Program-made: the position numbers and the translations under genes
Assembly: GCA_964497715.1 (NCBI GenBank)
Contig: CAZCDH010000003.1
Location: 1 to 46,729, forward strand
Length of the DNA: 46,729 bases
Source: JABHIB01 sp964497715
GTDB lineage: Archaea > Nanobdellota > Nanobdellia > SCGC-AAA011-G17 > PNOQ01
Direction: 5' to 3'
Part shown: one piece after another, positions 1 to 7,650 of the stretch
Numbering within the stretch: position 1 is the first letter of the stretch
How the letters are laid out: every line of letters begins with the position of its first letter
Notes under the pieces: generated by a model
The model's database searches: none
The model's input: only the letters and a program-made list of their open reading frames with translations
What the model was told of the DNA's origin: nothing

Positions 1-2
1 TT

Positions 3-59
3 TTTGATTTTAAGAAGGCCCTAGACTATGTTGAAGAACTGAAAGAGGAAGACGAATAA
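3..59 (+). CDS. C-terminal end of an unidentified gene (partial)
   Basis: An open frame enters from the left edge and ends at TAA 57-59. It gives 18 residues with a very acidic tail (ending EELKEEDE). A promoter and a new gene follow within 80 bases, so this looks like a genuine 3' end. Nothing can be said about function from so short a piece. Confidence 0.5.
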   Translation, partial: FDFKKALDYVEELKEEDE

Positions 60-104
60 TCCTCTTCTACTACAATAGTTAAATGTCTACTAAATAATAG
101 ATAT

Positions 105-114
105 ACTTATAAAC
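105..114 (+). promoter_or_regulatory. TATA box of the gene at 136
   Basis: The sequence ACTTATAAAC is centred about 26 nt before the ATG at 136, the spacing expected of an archaeal TATA element driving a leaderless transcript. Confidence 0.55.
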
Positions 115-135
115 ACTATACAACTACTTTTTGCT

Positions 136-354
136 ATGGAACAAATTAATTACACTCAAGATAATGAATTAAGTAAAAGACTTGAAACTATACGTGGGGC
201 GATTGGTGAAACTGTTATTTTTGAAATTGGTATGAGTGAAGCAAATAATCCAGAGATCTTGAAAATCGACGTTATCCACAAAAAGAAGAAAAAGAAAGCA
301 GAGGAAGAAGAGGAAGAAGAAATCTGCAACGAAATACTTGAATATGCTATGTGA
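136..354 (+). CDS. Small hypothetical protein with a Lys/Glu charge block
   Basis: I do not recognise this 72-residue protein. The ATG is 26 nt downstream of a TATA box, which supports the start and suggests a leaderless mRNA. The first 45 residues alternate polar and hydrophobic positions. They are followed by six lysines, one alanine and seven glutamates in a row, then a short hydrophobic end (EILEYAM). The block could form a highly charged helix. There is no signal peptide or metal motif. Downstream is a gene-poor stretch, so operon context gives no hint of function. Confidence 0.55.
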   Translation: MEQINYTQDNELSKRLETIRGAIGETVIFEIGMSEANNPEILKIDVIHKKKKKKAEEEEEEEICNEILEYAM

Positions 355-442
355 AAATGAAAAAATATAGATTTGTTTTTGACTATGATAATGATGAGAC
401 ACAGATTTAAACAACCTGAATTAATCAAATTATTAAAAAAGA

Positions 443-589
443 AGTTCTATGACTAAAGAAGGTTCAGGAAAACTCTAGCCTGCCACAAAATTCTAAAAAA
501 ATTGCACAAACCCTAATTGTCACGTTGTCACGCACCCTAAAATCTTTTATATACAATCCAAAATAAATCTAGTTCTATGACTAAAGAAG
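443..589 (+). repeat. Pair of 19-bp direct repeats around small-ORF starts
   Basis: AGTTCTATGACTAAAGAAG occurs exactly at 443-461 and again at 571-589, 128 bp apart. Each copy contains an ATG opening the peptide MTKE. The first copy reads only nine codons before a TAG, while the second opens a 32-codon frame. The 355-576 stretch otherwise holds only very short ORFs (for example 17 codons at 357-410). The pattern suggests a local duplication or the remnant of a decayed gene copy. Confidence 0.7.
510..540 (+). promoter_or_regulatory. Tandem TTGTCACG element flanked by ACCCTAA copies
   Basis: The octamer TTGTCACG is repeated back to back at 517-524 and 525-532, with ACCCTAA on each side (510-516 and 534-540). 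It lies just upstream of a TATA-like CTTTTATATAC near 544-554, about 28 nt before the ATG at 577. The position fits a regulator binding site. The protein that binds it is unknown. Confidence 0.4.
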
Positions 590-675
590 AAAAAGAGATC
601 TGGAAAAAAATAAGTAGAAACATAAGAGAATACTTAGATACAAAACACCCTAACTGGAAAAATTCTAGTATTTAG
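577..675 (+). CDS. Short ORF, 32 codons, possibly a gene remnant
   Basis: The ATG follows a TATA-like box at 544-554 at normal spacing. The frame runs 32 codons to TAG 673-675, giving a basic, amphipathic peptide (starts MTKEEKEIWKK). It overlaps the 3' end of the convergent gene at 665-1372 by 11 bp. The promoter argues for expression. The short length and the duplicated start region argue that this may be a truncated gene. Function unknown. Confidence 0.35.
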   Translation: MTKEEKEIWKKISRNIREYLDTKHPNWKNSSI

Positions 676-1372
676 GAGCAGTATAAGTTCCAAATAAACT
701 ACCCATACTACTCGTAGCAATATCTTTTTCAAGAAGCTTACCCTCAAACGGAGAATCATACGGACAAGAATATTTACCAAACAGAGGATTATCTCCAGAA
801 ATTGAATAACCTTTAGCACTAGCAACAGCTTCATTCGCTCTCTCTGTAGGACTAGTCCAATTTTTAGAATCCTTACCAATGCTGTCACAGATTACACTCA
901 AATTAGGATTCAGAATTCTTTCTAATGTATCCAAACTCATAAGATTTTTATCTACATAAGAATTTTTAGGATATTTAGCACCATAAGTGGGAAGATCACT
1001 TTTGAAAAGTTCCACTGGCTCATAATTAAAAATATCAACATTTTTGAAAGGTTCCACTGGCTCATCCAGGCTAGGATATTTAGATTTCGAATTAGCTTTC
1101 TTCTTAGCTTTTAAATTGGCTTTCTTCTTAGCTTTCTTCTTAGCTTTTAATTTTTCTTCTGCCCTACCTTCATTAAACCCTTCCTTGAATGCAGAGATCC
1201 AACTTCCAATCCCATTACAGATTTTATCAATATCATTTGAAATTAAATTATACTGGTTTGAGGATTCAGAAGAACTAACCTTCTTATAATCAGAAGGATT
1301 TTCAGAATCAACTCCATCATTATAGGTTTTAATGCAATTATCTGCTATATCTTGTAGTATCTTTATTAACAT
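665..1372 (-). CDS. Hypothetical protein with Lys/Ala repeats and internal EPVE-F-K repeats
   Basis: I do not recognise this 235-residue protein. The ATG at 1372 sits about 25 nt from a TATA box at 1392-1403, supporting a leaderless start. The middle is a lysine/alanine-rich stretch (KAKKKAN repeated, around residues 77-99) that could bind nucleic acid or act as a charged linker. Right after it come two copies of EPVE(P/L)FK, visible in the DNA as a near-identical segment of about 20 bp at about 1003-1024 and 1043-1063. The C-terminus contains two aromatic LFG-Y segments. There is no signal peptide. It is a lineage-specific protein of unknown function. Confidence 0.6.
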   Translation of the reverse strand: MLIKILQDIADNCIKTYNDGVDSENPSDYKKVSSSESSNQYNLISNDIDKICNGIGSWISAFKEGFNEGRAEEKLKAKKKAKKKANLKAKKKANSKSKYPSLDEPVEPFKNVDIFNYEPVELFKSDLPTYGAKYPKNSYVDKNLMSLDTLERILNPNLSVICDSIGKDSKNWTSPTERANEAVASAKGYSISGDNPLFGKYSCPYDSPFEGKLLEKDIATSSMGSLFGTYTAPKY

Positions 1373-1391
1373 ACTAATTATACATAAAAAC

Positions 1392-1403
1392 TACTTATAA
1401 ATC
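1392..1403 (-). promoter_or_regulatory. TATA box for the gene at 665-1372
   Basis: Read on the minus strand this is GATTTATAAGTA, centred about 25 nt upstream of the ATG at 1372. Confidence 0.5.
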
Positions 1404-1410
1404 TACCTAA

Positions 1411-1422
1411 AACTTATAAATA
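1411..1422 (+). promoter_or_regulatory. TATA box for metK
   Basis: AACTTATAAATA is centred about 27 nt upstream of the metK ATG at 1443. It lies only about 20 bp from the TATA box of the divergent neighbour, so the two promoters are back to back. Confidence 0.55.
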
Positions 1423-1442
1423 ACTAAAAACCAACTAATTTT

Positions 1443-2573
1443 ATGAAAAAATTAATCACTTCAGAATCAGTTACAGAAGGGCACCCTGATAAAATCTGTG
1501 ACCAAATTTCAGACGCAATTCTAGACGAATGTTTAAGTCAAGATGAAAATTCAAGAGTAGCAATAGAATGCTTAGTAAAAAGTAATAATCTAGTAATAGC
1601 AGGAGAACTAACTACTAAAGCAAACATAAACATAGAAGATATTGCCAGAGCAACACTAAAAGATATAGGCTACACAAAACTAGAATATGGAATAGATGCA
1701 GATAGTTGCAAAATAACAACTATAATAGATGAACAAAGCCCAGACATCTCACAAGGTGTGACAGAAGGAGAAGGACTTCACAAAGAGCAAGGTGCAGGAG
1801 ATCAAGGAATGATGTACGGATATGCAACAGACGAAACAGAAGAACTAATGCCTCTACCAATATGTTTAGCACACAAACTAACAAAGAAACTATCAGAACT
1901 AAGAAAAAACAATACAATCCCTTATCTAAGACCAGACGGGAAATCGCAAGTCTCTGTAGAATATGAGAATAACAAACCAAAAAGAGTAGACACCATAATA
2001 ATATCAACTCAACACGACGAAGGGATAGAATACGAAGCTCTGAAAGAAGATGTAATTGAACATATAATAAAACCTGTTTGTAAAGATTACATAGATGAAA
2101 ATACAAGATTCTTAGTAAATCCTACTGGAAAGTTCATCATAGGTGGACCAGAAGGTGACGCCGGAGTCACAGGAAGAAAAATAATAGTAGACACATATGG
2201 TGGAATAGGTAGGCACGGAGGAGGAGCATTCTCAGGAAAAGATCCTTCAAAAGTGGATAGAAGTGGAGCATACGCAACCAGACATATAGCAAAAAGTTTA
2301 GTAGCAAATAAAATATGTAAAAAATGTGAAGTAGGAATCAGCTATGCAATTGGAGTTGCAGAACCAGTAAGTATCTTCGTAGACTCTTTTGGGACATCAG
2401 AACTATCTGAAGACGAATTAATAGGCATAATCAAAGAAAATTTCAGATTAAAGCCTGCAGAGATAATCTCTCAGTTCGATCTAAAAAAACCAATCTACAG
2501 AAAAACTGCGGCTTACGGACACTTTTCAAATCAAGAGCTTCCGTGGGAAAAAATAAAAGAAATTTCTAAATAA
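1443..2573 (+). CDS. metK: S-adenosylmethionine synthetase, bacterial/eukaryotic type
   Basis: MetK makes S-adenosylmethionine from methionine and ATP in the cytoplasm, with tripolyphosphate as intermediate. The protein has 376 residues, the usual MetK length. Diagnostic motifs are present in order: GHPDK (13-17) in the ATP-binding first domain, GAGDQGMMYGYA (117-128), the FIIGGPEGDAGVTGRK block in the middle, and the GGGAFSGKDPSKVDRS loop after it. These belong to the bacterial/eukaryotic family. Most archaea instead use a distinct, highly diverged SAM synthetase, so horizontal acquisition is likely. The ATG is set by a TATA box 27 nt upstream. The gene converges on the next one with an 8-bp overlap of 3' ends. 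Confidence 0.96.
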   Translation: MKKLITSESVTEGHPDKICDQISDAILDECLSQDENSRVAIECLVKSNNLVIAGELTTKANINIEDIARATLKDIGYTKLEYGIDADSCKITTIIDEQSPDISQGVTEGEGLHKEQGAGDQGMMYGYATDETEELMPLPICLAHKLTKKLSELRKNNTIPYLRPDGKSQVSVEYENNKPKRVDTIIISTQHDEGIEYEALKEDVIEHIIKPVCKDYIDENTRFLVNPTGKFIIGGPEGDAGVTGRKIIVDTYGGIGRHGGGAFSGKDPSKVDRSGAYATRHIAKSLVANKICKKCEVGISYAIGVAEPVSIFVDSFGTSELSEDELIGIIKENFRLKPAEIISQFDLKKPIYRKTAAYGHFSNQELPWEKIKEISK

Positions 2574-2997
2574 TTATGGTAGAATAATCGTGCCAACAGA
2601 GTTTAGTTAATTTGAAAAAGTCTTTTTTAGCTAGTTTTACAGACTTTCCATAACTATCTGGACCGCTATCGCAATAATAAAAGTTATCAAGATCTTGACC
2701 TGTAAAGAAGATATAATGTCCGCTAGATTTATCATCCCTTTTACACAACAAATCAAAATTTATTACACTCAATGGAATCTTATTATTATCAATGGAATTT
2801 TCTAGAATCTCTAAAGTCAATGGCTCATCTATTCCTATATCCTTATCTAAAACATATTTCATAGAGCTCTTAAGATTATTATGGTCAGTTATATTCATCA
2901 TCTTAGTACTCTTTTCATGACCATAATAATCAATTAATAATTTAGATATTGGATCCGCCATTAGATCATTATACTTTTGAGTTTGAAAGTTTTCCAT
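2566..2997 (-). CDS. Peptidase C39-like / papain-fold domain protein, probably inactive
   Basis: The 143-residue protein has no signal peptide. Residues 92-113 (SGHYIFFTG, then FYYCDSGPD) look like the His and Asp segments of a C39-like papain-fold domain, where a His strand is followed by a D-P-type turn. The catalytic Cys expected near the N-terminus is missing; the first Cys is at about residue 85. The protein may therefore be a non-catalytic member or a related papain-like fold. The assignment rests on motif pattern only. It ends convergently with metK, overlapping by 8 bp. Confidence 0.5.
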   Translation of the reverse strand: MENFQTQKYNDLMADPISKLLIDYYGHEKSTKMMNITDHNNLKSSMKYVLDKDIGIDEPLTLEILENSIDNNKIPLSVINFDLLCKRDDKSSGHYIFFTGQDLDNFYYCDSGPDSYGKSVKLAKKDFFKLTKLCWHDYSTIII

Positions 2998-3094
2998 AAA
3001 TTAAGAAATTGGAATAACCTTATAAATTCTACGAAAACAGTCAAAAAACAAGAATAATAAATAAATTTATAAACTAAATTATTAATTTAACACT

Positions 3095-3505
3095 ATGGAA
3101 GTATTTTACAAGATATTCATAGGATTAATCTTAGCAACATTCTTCCCTCAAACAATAAAAACTATCACAGAAATAATAAAAACAAAAAGAATATCTCTAT
3201 CACACTTATTTATTGATGGTGGAATGCCAAGTTCACACTCATCATTCGTATCTGCACTAAGCACAGCAATGTTACTAACAGAAAAACTTTCTATGATAAC
3301 TTTAGTAACTCTAGCCTTCAGTGCAATAGTAATAAGAGATTCACTAGGAGTAAGATTAGAAGTTGAAAAACAAAAGAAAATATTCAAAAAATTATATCCT
3401 AAAGAAACTCTTGTAGAACAATTAAAAAGAGAAGGACATACAACTCTACAAGTTTTCGCAGGTATTTTATTCGGCGCTATTGTAATGCTTGCAGTTCTAC
3501 TCTAA
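3095..3505 (+). CDS. DUF212 / divergent PAP2-family membrane protein
   Basis: This 136-residue integral membrane protein has about four hydrophobic segments. It carries the DUF212 (YuiD-like) signature: GGMPSSHS (42-49), then an IRDSLGVR-type motif before a basic EKQKK stretch, and a late GHTTLQVFAG segment. The family is distantly related to PAP2 acid phosphatases and may act on lipid phosphates, but its function is not established. It stands alone, with a TATA-like A/T stretch before the ATG, and is convergent with EF-2. Confidence 0.85.
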   Translation: MEVFYKIFIGLILATFFPQTIKTITEIIKTKRISLSHLFIDGGMPSSHSSFVSALSTAMLLTEKLSMITLVTLAFSAIVIRDSLGVRLEVEKQKKIFKKLYPKETLVEQLKREGHTTLQVFAGILFGAIVMLAVLL

Positions 3506-3508
3506 AAA

Positions 3509-5668
3509 TTATGCCCTTAAACCTTTTCTCTCTCTTATTTGAGTTACAATCTTAGGTTGTAAGTTAGCTGGTAATTTCTCAAAGCTCTGATCTACAATAA
3601 AGTAACTTCCTTTACCGGATGTTGCCGATCTCAAATCTGAAGCCAATCCAAACATCTCACCAACAGGCAACTTAGCCTTAACAGTAATATGTTCACCTTT
3701 CTGATCAACATTAATCAACTGACCACGCTTATTCTGAACCAAAGCAGATAAATCACCAAGATAATCTGCAGGACTCTCAATTTGAATCTCTTGAATAGGT
3801 TCTAATAAGAAAGATCCACCATTTTCCATAGCACCTTTTATAGACTCACGAATAGCAGGATAAACCTGTGCAGGACCTCTATGGATAGTATCCTCGTGAA
3901 GTTTCATATCATTTATTCTAACAAGCATTTTTCCACAGTTCTCTCTTGCTAGAGGACCTGCATCAATAACTTGCTCAAAAGCATCCATAATCATTTCAAT
4001 AACTTCATTTATGTAAACAATACCTCTTGTATTATCAACTAATGCGTTTCCCTTGTAAAGCTCTCTCCATTTCTTAGCTTCCTTGGAAGCAACCCCAAGC
4101 TCAACAAGTTTTTCAACAATATCAGTATGCTTTTTCTTAATTCTTAATTCTGGCAAATCTCCTTTTTTTATTGCACTATATATCTCATCAGACAGTGGTT
4201 CAACAGATATGAAGAATTTATTGTGTTTATTAGGACTTTTCCCTTCCATAATCTGACTCTCTTTATCAACTGTCTCTCTGTAAGAAACAATTGGAGGTGA
4301 AGTAATAACATCCATATTCTTCTCAGTCTTAATTCTATTTTCAATAATTTCTAAATGTAATTCACCCATTCCACTCATTAAGTTCTCCCCAGTATCTTCA
4401 TTAATATTAACTTGAATACTTGGATCTTCTTTAGCAACTTGTTTTAGAACTTCAATAAGCTTAGGTAAGTCTGCAGCTTTCTTTGGCTCGATAGATTTAG
4501 TAATAACCGGTTCGAAAATATGTTTTATAGCCTCGAATGGTTCGATAGGTTCTGAAGATATAGTCTCTCCAGCAAATGTATCTTTTAATCCAACTAAACC
4601 TACAATATTTCCTGCAGGGATTGATTCTAGTGCAGTTCTTTGTGCACCTTTGTAAACAGAAACTTGCTGTAATCTAACATTTTTCTTTCCAGCATTAAGA
4701 TATACACTATCTCCTTGCGATAAAGTTCCAGAGAATAAACGACCTGCTGCAATCTCTCCAGCATGTTTATCAACAACAACTTTAGTTACAACAAAAGCAA
4801 CCGGACCTTTAGGATCACAATTAATCAAGGATTTTCCTAATTCTGAATCTTTATCTCCATGCCAAATTTTCGGAATACGATAAGCTTGAGCTACAACAGG
4901 ATCTTTGTGGTGCTCTACAGTCATATCCAACACCACTTCATGGATTGGAGCCTTCTTTGCTAATTCCTTATGATTATCGTCATCATAAGCAGTTATGATA
5001 TCTTTGAATGTAATATTATGTTTTTTCATATAAGGGACACTAATTCCCCAATTGTGGAATGCTGAACCAAATGCAACACTACCATCATTTATACTAACTT
5101 GCCATTTTTCTTTAAACTCTTCCGGAGCATAATTAAAAATAAACTTATTAATGTCAGTAACTATTTGCATGAATTTTTCCTGCATAGCTTCAGGAGTTAA
5201 CTTAACTTCTTTTATCAGTCTATCAACTTTATTAATGAACAAAACAGGTCGAACCATCTCTTTAAGAGCTTGTTTCAAAACTGTTTCAGTCTGAGGCATG
5301 ATTCCTTCAACAGCACAACATAAAACTACTGCACCATCAACAGCCCTCATAGCCCTAGTAACATCTCCTCCGAAATCAACGTGTCCAGGAGTATCAATTA
5401 AATTAATTAAATAATCTTTATCACCAACATTGTGGATCATACTAACATTTGCAGAATCAATTGTAATTCCTCTTTCTGTCTCATCTTCATGAAAATCTAA
5501 AGCTCTTTGAGAACCAGCTAAATCTTCTGAAAGCATACCAGCACCAGCTAATAGGTTGTCAGAAAAAGTCGTTTTACCGTGATCGATATGCGCCGCAATA
5601 GCAATGTTCCTGATAAATTTAGGATTCTCTGCTACTTCTCTCATTTTTTCAGTAGATGTATCTGCCAT
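3509..5668 (-). CDS. fusA: Translation elongation factor aEF-2
   Basis: This GTPase drives ribosomal translocation. All G motifs are visible: AHIDHGKT (26-33), the RGITID switch I region (66-71), DTPGH (92-96) and NKVD (146-149). The 719-residue length is normal for archaeal EF-2. The C-terminal domain keeps IHRGPAQ, with His596 as the predicted diphthamide site by alignment with yeast His699. The ATG at 5668 lies about 28 nt from a TTTATAAA box, so it is probably leaderless. In many archaea EF-2 follows S7 in the RNA polymerase operon. Here it sits alone, about 8 kb from S7 and on the same strand. Confidence 0.98.
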   Translation of the reverse strand: MADTSTEKMREVAENPKFIRNIAIAAHIDHGKTTFSDNLLAGAGMLSEDLAGSQRALDFHEDETERGITIDSANVSMIHNVGDKDYLINLIDTPGHVDFGGDVTRAMRAVDGAVVLCCAVEGIMPQTETVLKQALKEMVRPVLFINKVDRLIKEVKLTPEAMQEKFMQIVTDINKFIFNYAPEEFKEKWQVSINDGSVAFGSAFHNWGISVPYMKKHNITFKDIITAYDDDNHKELAKKAPIHEVVLDMTVEHHKDPVVAQAYRIPKIWHGDKDSELGKSLINCDPKGPVAFVVTKVVVDKHAGEIAAGRLFSGTLSQGDSVYLNAGKKNVRLQQVSVYKGAQRTALESIPAGNIVGLVGLKDTFAGETISSEPIEPFEAIKHIFEPVITKSIEPKKAADLPKLIEVLKQVAKEDPSIQVNINEDTGENLMSGMGELHLEIIENRIKTEKNMDVITSPPIVSYRETVDKESQIMEGKSPNKHNKFFISVEPLSDEIYSAIKKGDLPELRIKKKHTDIVEKLVELGVASKEAKKWRELYKGNALVDNTRGIVYINEVIEMIMDAFEQVIDAGPLARENCGKMLVRINDMKLHEDTIHRGPAQVYPAIRESIKGAMENGGSFLLEPIQEIQIESPADYLGDLSALVQNKRGQLINVDQKGEHITVKAKLPVGEMFGLASDLRSATSGKGSYFIVDQSFEKLPANLQPKIVTQIRERKGLRA

Positions 5669-5719
5669 AAGGAAAAAGAACTACTAACCCCTTTATAAAA
5701 TTTTTGTTATTTAAAAAAA

Positions 5720-6055
5720 TTAGAATTTATATCTTAGCCCAACACTTACTTTGCCAGGATTAGATTCAATGTATAATTCAAAATCATCATTAAGCTTTTT
5801 TACTAATTCACTGTTTATTATCATTCCAGCTTCTTCAGATTGTTCAAGAGCAGGATCATAATTAACATCATAAAAAATTCTTTTGTAATCAAAGAAACTA
5901 CAAAAATCAGGATGGTCTTCACAAATATTATCAACTAAACTAGATTCTACGTTAATACTATCAGGTTCACTATAGTTTTCTGTTTGAACAGGTTCAGCCA
6001 AACAAAGATTTCCTACCAAACATCCACTAACCAATAATTTTTTTAGTCCTTCCAT
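5720..6055 (-). CDS. Small exported protein, possibly a lipoprotein
   Basis: I do not recognise this protein of 111 residues. The start is placed at the ATG at 6055 because it is 22 nt from the edge of the shared TATA box at 6077-6086. The N-terminus (MEGLKKLLVSGC) is a short signal-like segment with a lipobox-like V-S-G-C, followed by another hydrophobic stretch ending LCLAEP, so it could be cleaved by either signal peptidase type. The mature part is acidic, has two cysteines, and ends in an aromatic strand-like tail (SVGLRYKF). An in-frame upstream start at 6070 is possible but fits the promoter less well. Confidence 0.55.
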   Translation of the reverse strand: MEGLKKLLVSGCLVGNLCLAEPVQTENYSEPDSINVESSLVDNICEDHPDFCSFFDYKRIFYDVNYDPALEQSEEAGMIINSELVKKLNDDFELYIESNPGKVSVGLRYKF

Positions 6056-6076
6056 ATCAATTCGTCTCAACTAAAC

Positions 6077-6086
6077 CTTTATAAAG
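6077..6086. promoter_or_regulatory. Perfectly palindromic TATA box shared by two divergent genes
   Basis: CTTTATAAAG is its own reverse complement. Its edges are 22 nt from the ATG at 6055 on the minus strand and 23 nt from the ATG at 6109 on the plus strand. No other TATA-like element is present in the 53 bp between the two start codons. TBP bound here could direct initiation both ways, giving two leaderless mRNAs. Confidence 0.75.
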
Positions 6087-6108
6087 TTTGTCATTCGAGA
6101 ATTACACC

Positions 6109-6696
6109 ATGAAATTCAGCAAAATAGAGCGTGAACATTTATTCAAAGCATGGGTAGCAATCTCATTAGCATTTGGAATAGTTCTATCCGGAGGTATTTC
6201 TGGGATCTTTGGTCCAAATTTACTAACTATGATAATAATATCTGCACTAACAGTTGGTGTAGGATTCTTAGCTCATGAAATAGCACACAAATATGTAGCA
6301 CAAAAGTATCACTGTTATGCAGAATTCAGAGCATTTGACACAATGTTGATCTTAGCAATTTTCATGAGCTTTTTTGGTTTTGTATTCGCAGCACCAGGAG
6401 CAGTAATGATCAGAGGAGTAATTAATAGAGAAAGAAACGGAAAAATCAGCATAGCTGGACCGATAACAAATATAATTATAGCACTTTTCTTCCTATTATT
6501 ACTAAATCTTTCAATACTTCCAATGCTATCAAAATATGGTTTACTAATAAATGCATGGTTAGCACTATTCAATATGATCCCATTCGGAAATCTTGACGGA
6601 GCAAAAGTACTTAGATGGGACAAGAAAATATATGGTATAACTACAGCAGTTGCACTAATACTTCTATTACTATCTTTTAGAATTTTACCGTTTTAA
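6109..6696 (+). CDS. Site-2-protease family (M50) intramembrane metalloprotease
   Basis: The 195-residue polytopic protein carries the zinc-binding HEIAH (56-60) inside a membrane segment and the second M50 motif NMIPFGNLDG near residues 159-168, which supplies the third ligand Asp. Such proteases cut transmembrane substrates, but the substrate cannot be inferred. The ATG at 6109 is chosen over a TTG at 6088 because it sits 23 nt from the palindromic TATA box. There is no PDZ domain, as in the short archaeal members of the family. Confidence 0.9.
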   Translation: MKFSKIEREHLFKAWVAISLAFGIVLSGGISGIFGPNLLTMIIISALTVGVGFLAHEIAHKYVAQKYHCYAEFRAFDTMLILAIFMSFFGFVFAAPGAVMIRGVINRERNGKISIAGPITNIIIALFFLLLLNLSILPMLSKYGLLINAWLALFNMIPFGNLDGAKVLRWDKKIYGITTAVALILLLLSFRILPF

Positions 6697-6708
6697 AAAG
6701 ATAATATT

Positions 6709-6897
6709 TTATTTTTTACAACTATTCTTTTTACTTTTTTTCATCCAATTAAAGAATCTTAATTTTGCACTGTTACCAAATCCACAACTAGCACATCTTT
6801 TTTTCCTTAAATGGTACGCGGGTTTTCCACACCTTCTACATCTCATAAAGTTCTTCTTACCAGACTTTTTTCCCATAGATGGTGTTCCTTTAGTCAT
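6709..6897 (-). CDS. rpl37e: Large ribosomal subunit protein L37e
   Basis: This 62-residue basic protein begins with the family start TKGTPSMGKK and has a zinc ribbon with Cys20, Cys23, Cys35 and Cys38 (CRRCG and CASCGFG). It is a component of the archaeal/eukaryotic 50S/60S subunit. It begins 4 bp after the stop of the LSm gene, the typical archaeal LSm-L37e pair, and is presumably co-transcribed with it. Confidence 0.97.
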   Translation of the reverse strand: MTKGTPSMGKKSGKKNFMRCRRCGKPAYHLRKKRCASCGFGNSAKLRFFNWMKKSKKNSCKK

Positions 6898-6901
6898 TCT
6901 C

Positions 6902-7126
6902 TTACTCCGCAGAAATTAATATAATTGTGTCGCCTCTAACGAAAACTGTTCCCAACTTTCTAGTTGCTTCGCCGTTTACTCTTTCCTCTGTGTCTTCTAA
7001 AACTAAGTTTATGTGTTGATCGAACGCTTTAAGTGTTCCAACCAATTGCTTTCCGTTTTTTAATTCTAATATTGCTCTCTTGTCTTTTGCATCGTTCAAT
7101 GCATCAAAAGGTCTGTCTGTTACCAT
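6902..7126 (-). CDS. Sm-like archaeal protein (LSm, SmAP)
   Basis: The 74-residue protein is a single Sm domain. Sm1 contains GKQLVGTLKAFDQHINLVLED, given here only as residues about 25-45, with the conserved G, D and N positions. Sm2 is LGTVFVRGDTI near the end. Such proteins form hexameric or heptameric rings that bind U-rich RNA. The ATG at 7126 is preferred over an in-frame TTG at 7159. The gene leads the two-gene unit with L37e. Confidence 0.95.
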   Translation of the reverse strand: MVTDRPFDALNDAKDKRAILELKNGKQLVGTLKAFDQHINLVLEDTEERVNGEATRKLGTVFVRGDTIILISAE

Positions 7127-7241
7127 TGTTTTATAACCCCCAAAGTTAAATTTAATCAAAACACTATCTACTCATTTAAAAAACTATCGGAAAAAAGAAT
7201 TGTAGAAAACTTTTTAAATAGACAATATACTCACAATCAAC

Positions 7242-7625
7242 ATGGCAATATCACAAGACCGTTCAAGAACGAAAGCATCTGGTAGTAGATACATTCCTCT
7301 TAAAAAGAAAAAACAATATGAACTAGGCAGACAACCAACACTAACAAAAGTTGGAGAGAAGAAAAAGAGATCTCTAAGAACAATGTCTGGTAAGAGGAAA
7401 GAGATATTATTAGTTGCAGAGAGTGTTAACCTTTACGATCAAAAAACAAAGAAATTCTCTAAAGTAAAAATAGAAAGTGTTGTTGAAAGTAATGCTAATA
7501 GGCACTATGTTAGAAGAAACATACTAACTAAAGGTGCTGTAGTTGAAACAGCTAAAGGTAAGGCAAGAATAACTTCTAGACCTGGACAAGAAGGCAGCGT
7601 AAATGCAGTTCTTATTAAAGAATAA
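7242..7625 (+). CDS. rps8e: Small ribosomal subunit protein S8e
   Basis: The 127-residue basic protein matches archaeal S8e: an N-terminal RSRTKASGSRY segment, a conserved NRHYVRRNILTKGAVVET block (about 86-103), and a C-terminal SRPGQEGSVNAVLI. It binds 16S rRNA in the small subunit. A TATA-like TTTTTAAATA lies about 30 nt upstream of the ATG. It is divergent from LSm across about 115 bp. Confidence 0.96.
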   Translation: MAISQDRSRTKASGSRYIPLKKKKQYELGRQPTLTKVGEKKKRSLRTMSGKRKEILLVAESVNLYDQKTKKFSKVKIESVVESNANRHYVRRNILTKGAVVETAKGKARITSRPGQEGSVNAVLIKE

Positions 7626-7650
7626 TTTTATATATTCCTAACCTTGTTTA

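Noticed and set aside
357..410. 17-codon ORF (MKKYRFVFDYDND...) downstream of the 136-354 gene
   Set aside because: Too short and no promoter or conservation evidence; kept only as part of the repeat description.
156..428. Minus-strand frames with Phe/Ser-rich runs opposite the 136-354 gene
   Set aside because: They are antisense reads of the K/E block and lack promoters.
1044..1289. Plus-strand frame with repeated Phe/Leu/Ala (FFLAFKLAFFLAF type)
   Set aside because: It is the antisense of the Lys/Ala repeat of the 665-1372 protein.
6088..6108. TTG start adding seven residues to the M50 protease
   Set aside because: The promoter spacing favours ATG 6109, and the extension overlaps the TATA region.
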